Shown here piece after piece: positions 23,849 through 35,785 of a stretch of 64,000 bases of DNA. The DNA is from Eutypa lata (lineage: Eukaryota > Ascomycota > Sordariomycetes > Xylariales > Diatrypaceae). Each line of letters starts with the position of its first letter. Positions within the stretch are counted from its first letter, which is position 1. The stretch lies in assembly GCA_022661535.1 (NCBI GenBank), contig JAKULF010000010.1, positions 124,001 through 188,000 of the forward strand. The letters are read 5' to 3'. The position numbers and the translations under genes are program-made. The notes under the pieces are model-generated. The model did not search any database and was not told the origin of the DNA. It saw only the letters and a list, made by a program, of their open reading frames with translations.

Positions 23849-26800
23849 TTCGGAGTAAATGTTTCGGGAGTGAGAGAATGCGCTAATGACAAGCCACAAG
23901 AGTAGTATGTGGTAGTAGTGCTACGCAGTAATATCAAAGATGTGAGGAAGTGACGCAACGCAAATGCTACGATCCGTCAGATTTGGAGACTAATATGTAG
24001 TATGACGGATGGGATGGGGAACGGCGCCAGTCGGTCGTTTTTAGATGGGAGGGAAAAAAAATAATAATTAAATGACAGAATCTTAGTAAGAGCGGGTTGG
24101 CGCGAGCAACGGCTTTCTTTACTCTTTTTATCTTGGGGAGCGAGGGAGCGAAAATACATGTAACATAACCTGCATACCTGCATGCCTGCATGCCTGCATA
24201 CCTGAGCTTAGACGTAGTGTAACCCCGAAAATACATACGCAAGGCGATACAGTTTGACAGGGACCCCCGGCAGCCCGGTTGCCCGGCTAGCTGCCAGCCC
24301 CTGACGACTCCTCATCAATCGCCGCATGTTCATATGTATGTAGAAGACCTCTCTCCACTGAGGAACCCCAGCCCCAGTTCCCCCACTTGGTCTGACGATA
24401 ATTTTTTTTTCGACACCACTTCCTTAAATGGTCCTCGGTAAGTACTTAGTATTATTGCTTGCATGCATGCAGCGAAAGGGTCCAAGCTAATGTTGGGCTG
24501 CAAGATTTAGTGCGGGAAGGGCCTTGACTTTTGAAGGGCCTTGGAACATGAACTAGAGGGAAGTATAACTACTGCGGCGGGGAAGAGACGTCCTTCATTT
24601 GGGGGGAAAAACCCCTACTATAATATAAAGGACGGCACTTGTTTGCGATAAGATCATAAGTGTTACGATTTTTTACTACATTGTAGTTAAATCCCAAATT
24701 CAGAAACCCCCACACGCCGTCCAATAGTCTAGCGAAAACTATGGGCCTTTTCTTTGCCTCGGACACCCAGCTAAAATGTCTGAAAATGCCAGAATGCATG
24801 CCAATGACTGCTAAGTACGTATGTACATGTCAAAAAAGTTGGGGCACGAGTCTCATTGGAGCACACAATCCCGGAACGCGCAGTTGACATCGCACATCAG
24901 TCCGGGGGGGTTTCACCAGTTCATCGTAGACTTACGCTATGTGATAGATGATAGGCTTGTCTTGTGCGGCCCGTCTCACAAGGGCCCAGAGGAATGGGAA
25001 AGTGGGAGGGCGCAAGGCCTCGGAGAAGCTCGTGCGCTCTTAGCATATCCCCGCCGGGATCGGACCCGGTATTAGTATTACGCAGATCAGTGGTATCCCC
25101 CTCTATCCCCGTTGATATGTACATAAGATATTATCATACATAGCTGAATAGGTCTAATGTACTTCGTATAGTCTCGGCGAACATATGATTTGAACCGAAA
25201 GGAGTTTGATCGGGATGATAAGCCACGGAGAAGGATGCACACATCCCGTCGGTATTCGAAGAGACAGTCAGAATCATTGGCAGACTACATCCACCCACAT
25301 ATCTTTCATGAAGTTATGTATCGTACGTTCTCTGATATCCTGTCGGCAGCCCGTCAGCACTTTAACAACGCGGGCCGAAGCGGCCCACATGCTTAAAGCC
25401 GCATAGTATATTAGCACTGACCTACATAAGATCGTTTGCTAGGTTCGTAGTTCATGACAATACGGGAAAGGAGGAAGGTTCCAACATTTCTTTTGCCCAT
25501 CCGCAGCTATAAAACGGAGACGATATGCAGCCCTAGGAGCCCTAGACCGAGTGATTTCAGAAGAAATCACGATCACCAGCAGTCTGCCGTGTCTGCGAAG
25601 GGATGACAAAGATCCGGCCCCTAGTTACCTACCTCCCCCAAAAACCCCAGACCCCACCCGCTAGGTAATTTAAGGAGAAGCGGTGACCATAGTTTAAATG
25701 ACACTACGGCCGCACACCTGAGCTCGCCAAGGTGAGCTATACTGAACTTGGGGCACCATCGTGAGAGACAACGTCGTATTGAATTTCCTATTCATCAAAT
25801 ATCGTTGTTCGTTTGCTTACGCCGCTATGGGATTAGCAATCCCGCCTCGACTTTGCATCCAACGCCTTTTATGTGCTCTTTGACGAACGACATTCCCCAA
25901 TAGGTTAAGATAATAAGCGGTTTTCTTCATGGGTATGTATATTAACATATAATAGATAATATGTTGGCGTACGACGACGACGCCTAGACCGTTTGATCAT
26001 GACCAACAACATATGTAGATGATGCAGCAATAGTCGTCAAATGCCCTTGCTATATTCCTGTCGTTAAGGATGGCTACATCCGTCGTCATGCATAGGACGT
26101 CACCCAGTTGAGCTTCTCCCTAAACGAGACTATCAGACTATCGTCAACTCGCATTTAATAGTTACCTTGACCCCTGAGCTTCGGAGAATACTCCGGCCAC
26201 TTGGATGATTACCCGTTATACGAAACACGGTTGACATATGCAGATAACCGCAGCAGATTAGCAGACTAGCTATAGCTATACGCATGATGCTTGAGTGATC
26301 CCTCCCAGCATGTCCGGCAATGGTTGCATAACCGGACCAAATCAATATCCACTAGTTAGTTCAGTGTTGCTTGGGCCGGGGTTCACAGATATATTCTACC
26401 CACTAACTATACTAAACTGAATACCGGAATGTACGAATCGGTGGTGCTAAGATAATTTGAAGAGAAGCAACCTGAAACACAATTGCTACCAACACGACTA
26501 CCTACAGGCTAGACGACTAGCATGTGAGGGATGTGATGGGAAAGATTCCAGCTACGGCTTTTAGGTGACTTTCCCCTTGGCCTGCAAAGGATCCCTAATT
26601 AGGCCAATCCAAGATGATTAATAGACTCGTCATTCTACGCGCAGACGTCACGAGCTCTAAAGTAGGCAATGCCAAGAGTCGTTACGTTCACACGCTTACC
26701 TACCTACGTTCTGGTTCAGGCTGCAATCATTCATTAAATTCGTGAGCACTAGCAAACACACTACTTACGCGTGGGTTAGGTTGGCCTGGTTTACCGGCCC

Positions 26801-26935
26801 CATTCCTGTGCAGTAGTTCATGACGGAACTCTCCCGCCCGCCAGATTAAGTATCTATCTAGACAAATTCTAGATTTCAGCCCTAGACCGTACACTAACTA
26901 GGAGTCGGAGTGGAGTTCGATAATAACAAGCCAGG
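23849..26935. other. Intergenic, nothing recognised apart from a short tandem repeat
   Basis: About 3.1 kb with no supported gene. It includes the octamer tandem repeat described separately. Open frames near 24821-25406 have no recognisable content. Confidence 0.5.
24169..24204. repeat. Tandem octamer repeat, CCTGCATR x 4.5
   Basis: Four and a half copies of an 8-bp unit (CCTGCATA or CCTGCATG) lie in the region upstream of the beta-propeller gene. It is an ordinary minisatellite-like run. Confidence 0.85.
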
Positions 26936-28252
26936 CTAGCGGGGAGCATTTCCGACATCCTCGACCTCGACAGATCCCCTTCCTCTTTCCTCGTCCTCGA
27001 GGCCCTTCAACCACGCTTCTTTGCTCAAAGGCGGTTCATCGTAGTCCAACCCGATGCCGAGGGGGCGGCATCGTTCCCTCACTCTATCTAAGCGGTCCCA
27101 CGGGTACCCGTCTGATGCCTTTGAATCCTCCTCATCAGGACGAAATATAATTCGAATCGTCTTCAGCAGGGGAGACTTCGAGCCCGCCGTCTTCACGAAC
27201 CCCTCCAGCCACCGTTCTTCTAGTTCCCCGAACCCGTTCCATGGTACGGGATCCCCGTCGTCTGAATCGAAGTCCCAAGTGAACGTCTCGAGATTAGGGG
27301 CAAGCAGTTGCTGGGGGTCCGACTCGGGAAGAGATTCGAGGCGATCCGAAAACGAATACCTAGAGAGCTTGAGAGAAGTCAGGCTCGGGAACTCGGAAAC
27401 GTCCAAGAGCGGTCCCCTCCCCGCGCGAGAGAGAAATCCGATGTCGATGGTCTGGAGACTGTCTTTGTGGCTCGATAGCCAAACCCCGAGCATCCTGAGG
27501 TCCAGGTAATGGGTGCTAACCCGAAAGTGTTCAAAATGGAAATGTTGAAGTTTCCCTGGCCATTGAATCAGGTCGCTAATCGCCGCAGCGTCGTGGTACG
27601 TGGAAACATAAAGTGTGGTGAAGGAGGCCTTGCGAATACCCGAGCGCGGAATCGGCTTCCACCCTTGTTTTCTGTGAGACGCGCCATCGGCAGACAACAC
27701 TTGGAGTGATGGCACATCAACACATCTCCAGACATGCGGGAATACGTTCCCACATCCACGTGATTCGAGTGTTAGATGCTGTAAGACTCGCATGTGAGGT
27801 AGAATGCTAGCGATCAAGTCCCATGTCGGCTGGACCTGCTTACGAAACGACGCATAAATGGACAGACATCGGACTTCTGTAAAGCCCTTGAAGAAGTCCG
27901 TCGCAATGACCCAGTCAGCTTTATCTAGCATCTTACTCTCCGCGTAGTCCGCGAGTTTCAGATATAGTGCTCGACAAAATTGTCGATGGGATGGATTGAT
28001 GCGATAAAACCCCCTTGTTTGCGTGCGGGGAAGCAATTCCAATGATATCGCTCGGTAGAGGAGAGGGATAGCGAGATCATTAAAACGGCGGCACACAAGG
28101 GCCAATGCCCTCTTGGCAGCACGATCTTTGCTCGGCGATCAGCTCCCTGGGCAGCTGCAGGAAATAACATAGCGTTCAAAAGAGCTAGTTGAGAGCCGGA
28201 ATATCATGAGGAGGATTTCGTTAGGGAGCTTCTCAATTGGCGCTTGCTGCAT
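26936..28252 (-). CDS. F-box protein, F-box interrupted by in-frame TGA
   Basis: One frame runs from ATG 28252 to the stop at 26936 (439 codons) but has a TGA at codon 38 (28141-28139). Before it comes IEKLPNEILLMIFRLS, the start of an F-box; after it, RALALVCRRFNDLAIPLLYR, the end of the same F-box. Downstream is a long variable region with leucine-rich blocks such as VLQHLTLES, LQTIDIGFLS and LTSLKLSRYSF, typical of fungal F-box proteins that recruit substrates to SCF ubiquitin ligases. The only GT between the halves would give an intron under 40 nt, so splicing does not explain the stop. A CGA-to-TGA change would. Without that codon the protein would start only at an internal Met about 60 residues later, without an F-box. 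Either a recent pseudogene, a sequencing error, or an unusual start. Confidence 0.75.
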
Positions 28253-30726
28253 TTCTCTTGTTTCGTTTATTTTCTTGGTTGCCTCGTTTACCCGTATATC
28301 ATCATGACTTGCATCAGCTGGACGTTAGAATCTGGCGTTCTCATTTTGTTATGTTATGATGAATTCCAATGAACGGGGCTCGATCTGACTATACCATGAA
28401 ACATATGGCATGAAGAAGCTGCTGTGAATCGGAGGGTCATACGAAACGGCAGCTCTGAAATTCGAATGTCAACAAGGTGCAACCAGGGAGAAGCACATTA
28501 ACGCCATTGTTGGTATGTACGAAGTAATGGGCAACACTAATGTAGCCATCTATAAATAGTATAATAGTACGTAGGTACATACCTGGTGTCCGCCACGATA
28601 AGTCAAAGCGTCCGGTGAGAGTACAATTGTATCAAATAGTGCATCACATAGTTCCCAATAGTTCCTGGAAATACTTCATCTTCTCCCTTGTTTATGTAAC
28701 AAATCATATAGCGCTTTATGTCCTATCAGATAGGGACTAAAGTCACCACACGCCTGAAATGTTCTCCGGGGCAGAAGTCTAAGCATTTGAAGGCCTTGCC
28801 CTTCCGAAGATGTCTTCCCCCTTTTGCACAGCCAATTTACTACCAAGCGGTACTCGTCGTTCAGCCAAGGCCGCTTTACGGTTCAGGTTTAGATGGTTCA
28901 TACGTGAGCGGGCTAGGTCCTTGGTCACCTACTCTCTATGCCTCTTTAGATAACCTATGTAGATATCTATATACATATTTACCCATATCGCTAACCCAAA
29001 CTACAAACCCCACTCACGTCTTGATACCTAATGATAAGTAGGCCGACAACTACATAGGTAAAGCGGAAAATTAGACGGTAAAGGTCCTCTCCATTTCTTT
29101 CTAGCTCTCTCTTTCTCTCCCCCTTCCACGCAGTCACACGCAGCACTACACTAAACTGCTGCCTCCCATGACTATGTATAGTCTCTCGGCAGCCGGTGGA
29201 TATTCACAGGGACTCGATACTCCCACTTGACCGTCCGTTGAATACCTTTATACACACCCGTGTAAGATATCCGCGACATGATTAGGGTATTGGATGTTAC
29301 GACGTCACCACGCCTTGTTAACTTCGACTTCAACCCCGACAAAGAGCCTTGTCACTACAACACAACCAATCATTAAATTATGTTTATAGTTCTTACTTCT
29401 ATTTGGGATGTTCTATTTATTCTAATTCTTAGTATTCTTGTATAACCTCTTATCGATATTCAAGTCGAGGCTACGAAGCATATTCATATACACTAGCAAA
29501 ACATTCACCACACCAGCCTTTCAATTTGCGCCGAGTAACAAACCCAATGTTACGTATTAACTGCAACTACAACTGCAATCCTTATCTCAAGGCCTACTTT
29601 AGGTAGATATCATTATTTAATGGACTCAACAAAGCATAGGCTATGTTAAAGAAAAGCAGTTCGGCTCGTTTTCATCAGTCTCAGAATTGGTCCTATCTCT
29701 CTACACATCATTATACCTAATGACAAGCAAGCCAGCAGCGAGCAAATAATCAGTCCTGGCGTCTGTTCGTCCGTCCGTCCGTCCGTCCGTCATAAGCCAG
29801 CTAACCAGCCAGCCAGCCAGCTAGATCCGTCCGGCCCCTCCCCTATTGCATAGAAAAATTATTCGCATGGCATGCATACATACATGTATTATGTTCTTGC
29901 TCTTCATCCATCACGAGGCCCCAGAACGGCCATCAGGAAGAAACCGTTGTAGTTAGACACTAAGTAGTTACACTATTCTTCTTATCCCTCTCCATCACGA
30001 CTATCATCGTTCCGTTGTTTTCTCGATTTCTGGCTTGGAATTAAATGAGTCAAAAATCAAGTATTAAACAACCGTAGAAAAAAAAAAAAGAGCAGTTCAA
30101 GACAACTTCGTGGTGTATGTAATCGACTGGTTCCAGGCCCCCTTCCAAGACTTCCTCTCTAATGTGTCGTTGCATCGGCCCCGTCCTGCCGATCCAGCAT
30201 GCCGAAATTAGAGTAGATGGAAACGAAGAAAAAAGAAAAAGAATAAGAGAAGTCGCATTGGCTGATACCTCCTCGTAGTAACTCCCTACCCCCTTTCGCC
30301 GATGCAAATTCGTTGGGGCTTTAGAATTCAAAGTCGCACATGTTATGTTTAGAAGATGGTGTACAAAAGGAAATTGAGTTTGTTGTAAGTAGTTGACGCT
30401 GCGCTCTAGTGGTGAGAGAGCGGAGGCATTGTTTATGGACCAAACAGGGTGTACCCGGTACTGTAAGGTACTTGGTATTAAAATGAAGACCGACTTCCAG
30501 CGAGCGCTGTGTTGCCTTAGTCTTTGAATTAGTCTAATGCTGTATCATGTCGGCCGTCCAAAAGTCATAAGATGCGTCAGTGATGTGATGTGTTGGATGG
30601 TGGATCGCACATTCAAATGCGCAGAATCGTAATAGCTGAATAGTCGATATAGTTATCGGTAGAAATGTGGCATTGAACCCCCGACAATACCCCACAATTC
30701 CCGATGCCGAGAGATCCCGGATGTTA
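28253..30726. other. Intergenic, simple repeats, no gene
   Basis: About 2.5 kb without a recognisable gene. It contains a (CGTC)n tract and a CCAG-rich tract, described separately, and CT-rich stretches around 29085-29130. Confidence 0.5.
29767..29824. repeat. Tetranucleotide repeats, (CGTC)n and (CCAG)n
   Basis: About six copies of CGTC (29767-29791) are followed by a run of CCAG/CTAG tetramers (29795-29824). Simple-sequence repeats in intergenic DNA. Confidence 0.85.
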
Positions 30727-31796
30727 TCAACATGACTGATAAAGGAGCAGGGGTTCGCCGACGTTCTCAATCTCAGGTATTGTGCACTTGAGATCGAAAG
30801 CCTTGGAAAGGACGATCTTGAAGATCTGTGGTCATCATCAGCATGTATTCCTTATACTAAGAGACTGAACTCCTAGGGGACCAGACAAACCTTTTGGACG
30901 TTAATGCTGTGACTTGTGCTGCTGAATATCAAGGCAGCGCGCATAGCCTTTGCGAATCGTCGAGCCTATTTTCCTATCAGTGCCTGTGGTTTGAGAGTAC
31001 CTAATGCCTCTCCTTAGCCTACCTGGTTGGATATCTCCTCTTGGTCCTCGCGGGGGAAGTTGACGAAGTGGTCGTACTTCGTGCCTACTAGGATAGGGAT
31101 AGCCGTCTTGTTGAAGCCTCGTCCTTGGCGGTACCATTCCTTGATGCTGTTCAGTGTACTCTTGCGCGTCAAGTCGAACATGAATAGTATGGCCACGGCA
31201 TCATTGCAAACCAGGGGCAACATGTTGACGAATTCGCGCTGACCACCCAAATCCCAGATACTGAATGTGATTTCGGTGTTTCGTATGCTGATGGTTTTCT
31301 CCATGAAGTTGACACCCAATGTTTGAATATAATCCTCATCCCAACTGCCCTCAACGTATTTGACCATCAAAGATGTCTTGCCGATTTGTGCATCCCCTAC
31401 CATTCCGACCTTGATAACGACATGGTTTCGTCCATTACTCTGTTCTGCGGCGCCGTTGCTTCCCCGAGAGGCATGATCATTGTATCCTGCAGGTCTATCC
31501 CCGGCACCGGATAGACCTGATGGAGGTCGTGATGTTGAATGGGGTTGCTGAGGGACAGCAGCTACGTCGTATTGTGCGTTAGGATCGATGTCTTCGGGAG
31601 GTTGCGCGTTGTTTGTCAGAATCTGGTCGGGCGACTCAAAAGCGCTGTTGGTTAGAATCTGGTCGAAGGAATGGGATTGCTGATGGTGGGCGCCGTTACT
31701 GTGACCGGATGGAACGCCAGGAGATCCTTCGATGCCGCCGAGGGTGTCATCTAGGTTGTCAGCAGGCGGTGCTGCAACCAGAGGATCTTGATCCAT
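30727..31796 (-). CDS. spg1: Spg1/Tem1-type septation GTPase, three exons
   Basis: Exons 31796-31023, 30965-30891 and 30825-30727 give 315 residues. Introns are 57 nt (GTAGGC..ATAG) and 65 nt (GTTTGT..ACAG). The Ras-like core starts near residue 126: P-loop GDAQIGKTS (134-142), WDLGGQREF (181-189), TKYD (239-242) and a late FSSTSHS. WDLGGQ and TKYD in place of DTAGQE and NKxD are the hallmarks of the Spg1/Tem1 family, which switches on the septation initiation/mitotic exit network at the spindle pole body. The C-terminus lacks a CAAX box, as expected. The first 125 residues are a low-complexity Q/N/S/P-rich extension in which the motif DQILTN occurs twice (45-50, 57-62). No operon-like partner nearby. 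Confidence 0.93.
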
Positions 31797-33803
31797 CGCG
31801 TCGAGAAATTGGGCTTGCGACCCTGCGGATAGAACCGATGAGAAACTAAGAATTCGGGGTAGGAGAGACTGGTTCGAACAGGCTGTGAGAATTAGATTCC
31901 AGTGAGGGAATGGGATCGTTGATCGGAGAAGACCAGTCAGCTGCGCCGGAAGGACGGCTTCATGGAGCGGATAACGAAGTGAATTGTTTGATTAAAAGGA
32001 CCAAGGAATGTAATGTTCGGGGCTTGTCCTGGTACTACTAGACTGTATGAATCTTAGATGATGATGTTAGCCTTATGGCTTCAGTAGGGTAGTTAAGTAT
32101 TACAGGCTAGATTTGCCTAAGATACATGGACGACGAGCTTATCGATAACTAGTACGAAGAGTGGGGGAATGAACGAATGTCAGGAGGCAGCCTGACACTA
32201 ATGTATACTGTGCTTGTGTGAACAGGACCCAGCTGAATGGTTGTCTTAAGAAATGGGGGTAAAAGAATGGGATGAATGTCTTAGATAGAGATCTCAAAAA
32301 GAAGAGGGGAAATACAATGCTCCTGGAGATGGGGATGAATGCCTAAAATGTGTCTGAGATTCGGTGTGTTTCTGGGTAGGTATGTACTTACTTACCTGCA
32401 CTGCAAGTCAACTAACCAACCTTTACAGTTAGACTATCGGATGAATTAAGGATTATGATGCCTTAGCCAGCCTTATCCTAGTTGAGGAGGAATCAACTTC
32501 CAATGGTTGCAGGTGATGGAGTTAAGGGTCCCAGAGAAAACGGCCCATTCGGCTGGCCGAGAATCATTAAGGGAAGGGCGTCCACTGCAGCAAGCTTTCT
32601 TTGATCAACTGACTGCAATGACGATGTCTTGCATAGGTCTGTCGATCTAATGGTGTGGATTTTATAGACTCTATTAATGCAGGACAAGGTTGGAATATGA
32701 AATTATAGTCAACTAAGTGGGTTACGAATAAGTGAGTTTGAGTTGTTTCCCGTTGCGCAAGACTTGGCTGCTGGGTTACTCAAGATATAACGTCGGCTGA
32801 ATCTGGCGCTTACGATGGTGGACGAATCAGACGACGGGATTGAGGGGAGTAAGTATTAGGTAGGTAATCAGGAAGTTCAATAAACGCGACGCGCTGCAGA
32901 TGGAAGTGAATGAATGACGTTGAAAATCAACAATGTGATGTTGCCCGGCAAGTGGATAATTGAACTTAGGTAGAGATTATGAACCTGTTCGGAACTACTC
33001 TCAATTTGTTGAATAGAGACCGGTACGCTGGCACGAGACGCGTAGGTATATTCAGTTTATGTCACCGAGGATTGGGCATGAATTGACAAAGGCACCAACC
33101 AACACTGTCATCAATAGGTCGACCTCATGTTACGTTATTTTTGTTGATGGGGGGGAAATTGGTAATTGGTGCTAAAAGTAGGTAACAGGGCAGCGTTGCT
33201 GGGAACCTTCTGAGCCAATTGGCATTTCGCGTTTGCATGATCGCATGAAACTTGAAACATGAAACTTGACTGCTGGAAGGTGCAAAGGGATTACCTACTA
33301 TGCGCCTTCAAACATCGCATTACATATTAAACTGAGCAACGTGGGGGAACATACACATAACTATGTCTATGTTCAACTACGTTTATGCTATGAATTTCTT
33401 TGCTCGTATAATTACCTGCATATAAGTATAGATCGCTCAAAATAACAACATCCTCAAAATGTTTGGTTTCATGATGTTTTCCCTTGTTGTTTTGTTTCTG
33501 TTGCTGTTGAATAAGCTCGGGTATCACAATGCGGGGCAGTAATGTTGGTCATATGATTGGCTGATAATGATGATTTACTCCGGGCTATAAATACAGTTTA
33601 TAATCTGGACGAATACTGTACAAGCTGCATATAAAATGGACGTAATATCGGTAACAACGTACAGTGTCCGTACTGAAGAGGCTGAAGAGGCGCGGTTAGG
33701 TACCTACCTAAGCTATTCCTTTCACTCGGAACAGCTTCAACCAATCGGACATCGATGCCGATAAAGGAGTCGCATTATTTATATTAATTAAAAAGATAAA
33801 AGA
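31797..33803. other. Intergenic, promoter side of the Spg1 gene
   Basis: About 2 kb leading into the second RIP-affected island. It probably holds the 5' untranslated region and promoter of the Spg1-type gene. No other gene is seen; a CTCGG-rich normal segment stops abruptly near 33770. Confidence 0.5.
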
Positions 33804-34377
33804 TGTTATATTTTTTAAGTTTATAATAACGGTTAAAAACTTATCGAAATTATATATATAAAGTTTAATTTATTATATTTATTATTATTTAATTATTTTA
33901 TTTATTTAAACGAAATTAAGCTTTCGTTTTTCGTTATTAATATTATAATATTATTAAGCTTATTATTATTATTTTTATTATAATATTTTATTATTCGTTA
34001 TAAATATATATTAATATTTATTTTATTATTAAACTTTAATTTTTATTTATTATATATAACTTAATTAATCGTTTTATATAATTTTATAATAATATATATT
34101 ATATTATTCGTATTTATATAATTTATAATTAATTATTTTAATATAAAAAAATATATTATAATAAATTAATATATATAAATTTATTTATTAATAATTATTT
34201 ATATAAATAATAATAAGTTTAATATTATTATAATCGGCGTTATAGCGGTAATTAATCCGTACTTTTATTATTAATAATTGAGGGGGTAAGGGATGTTATA
34301 TTTTTTAAGTTTATAATGACGGTTAGAGACCCGTCGAGATTGTACATATAGGGCCTGGTCCATCGCACCTGCTACCA
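33804..34377. mobile_element. Small RIP-damaged repeat island with direct repeat ends
   Basis: An 84-bp sequence starting TGTTATATTTTTTAAG occurs at 33804-33887 and again, exactly 490 bp later, at 34294-34377, where it ends in ACCA. Differences between the copies are transitions, with the left copy A/T-converted and the right copy close to original. A purine tract (AGGGGGTAAGGGA, 34281-34293) stands directly before the right copy, as a polypurine tract stands before a 3' LTR. The same tract, mutated, also precedes the left copy, so this may be a tandem or partial element and not a simple LTR pair. The interior of about 400 bp is almost pure A/T. Confidence 0.55.
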
Positions 34378-34538
34378 ATATCTATTAATCGCACCGCCTT
34401 ATCACACCTATCAACCACACCTGCAGCTTTTAAAAAGAGCGGAAGACAGACAGCTTCACTTATCGAACCACCATAAAGTAACCATTGCGACATAACAGAT
34501 ACACCACCAGTGCCTCATACTTCACATAAAATAAAAAG

Positions 34539-35242
34539 ATGGCCTCAATTGCGCGGTGCCTACGGGCAACTCGACCCACGTCGGCATTCTCTAGACTCGT
34601 TCAGACTCCTTGTGTGCGGGCGAATTGGCAAGCTTCCACCATCAGAGCATTCTCTGCCTCACCGATAAGTGCGTTTTCCTTTTTTTGTACCGCTGCCGAT
34701 ATCGCCCAGCCCACGATGAACCTCACATAACCTACCTACCTACATATACGTACCTATCTACACCAAGCGAATGCGCTACGACTCCAATTGTTTTCTCCAT
34801 TTTATGCTAACCATTGGCCTTATCCCCCTCCCCAAAAACAGGAGAAATCCGAAAATACACAAAAGACCACGAGTGGATCGACCTGAACGCCGACAAGACG
34901 ACGGGCGTGATCGGGATCAGCGAGTATGCGGCGGAGGAGCTGGGCGACGTGGTGTACGTGGAGCTGCCCGAGGAGGGGAAGGAGGTGGGGCGCGGCGACG
35001 CCATCGGCGCCGTCGAGAGCGTCAAGAGCGCCGCCGACATCAACGCCCCCGTGACCTGCAAGATCACCCACGTCAACGTGGTGCTCGAGGAGAAGCCCGG
35101 GACCATCAACCAGGTCCCCGAGGACGACTCGCACGGCGGCGGCTGGATCGCCAAGGTCGAGGTCGGCGAGGCCGCCGCGCAGGAGCTGGAGGCTTTGATG
35201 GATGCCGAGGAGTATAAGACGTATACTACTGCTGAGCATTAG
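34539..35242 (+). CDS. Glycine cleavage system H protein, mitochondrial
   Basis: Exons 34539-34668 and 34842-35242 flank a 173-nt intron (donor GTGCGT, branch GCTAACC at 34806-34812, acceptor ACAG) and give 176 residues. H protein carries the lipoyl arm that shuttles the aminomethyl group between the P, T and L proteins of the mitochondrial glycine cleavage complex. Visible features: an Arg/Ser-rich presequence over about the first 43 residues (ARCLRATRPTSAFSRL), then RKYTKDHEWI, GVIGISEYAAEELGDVVYVELP and GAVESVKSAADINAPV, in which Lys105 is the expected lipoylation site. The start of exon 2 is very GC-rich in third positions compared with exon 1 and the intron. The gene sits 161 bp after the repeat island, so its promoter lies very close to transposon-derived DNA, and it converges on the porphobilinogen deaminase gene. 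Confidence 0.95.
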
Positions 35243-35785
35243 TTAGGTTGGTAGAAGTGGATGGTGGGGAGGTGGGGGAGAGAAATATTTGATGCTCGTG
35301 GTCATGCGTGGGCTTGTCTTGTAGGGAGACTAGGGACTGGGGGTCAGGTGCGAGGACTTGGTGTTGACTAGGTGTCAAGAGGCCGAGGGAGATGCATAGG
35401 TGGGAGCAAGACAACAGCATGAGTAGAAGCTGGTGCAAAAGTAGATGCATGCAACCACGCACAAAGTCAAAGCTATTCAACAGCAACATGAGAGGAAATG
35501 CGGGAAGCGAGACGGGCTCAACCTTGTATCATAAGCTCAAGCATATTGGTGGGTATTTTTGATATACAGATCAGATATGTCGAAAAGCTTCGCAAGAAGA
35601 TGTGCAAACACACGCAACCGGGCAGCGAGCTACATGTCAAGTCTATCTCTCTATATGCCTGTGATGAAATGTCTCTTCCGCTGTAAATATGTTGCGCCAT
35701 CATCTCCTCCTTTTAGACTTCCCCGATAGCCACCAATCTGTCCTATCCCATCCCATCCTATCCACCCTTCTATGCCTTTATACCT
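35243..35785. other. Intergenic between convergent genes
   Basis: 543 bp shared by the 3' ends of the H protein gene and the porphobilinogen deaminase gene. Nothing else recognised. Confidence 0.6.

Noticed and set aside
25030..25080. CCGGGATCGGACCCGG-like sequence resembling a tRNA T-arm on the minus strand
   Set aside because: The loop lacks the TTC start, there is no A-box at the right distance upstream and no matching acceptor stem.
29767..29824. Tetranucleotide tracts considered as a possible CRISPR-like array
   Set aside because: Four-base units without spacers; a eukaryotic microsatellite.
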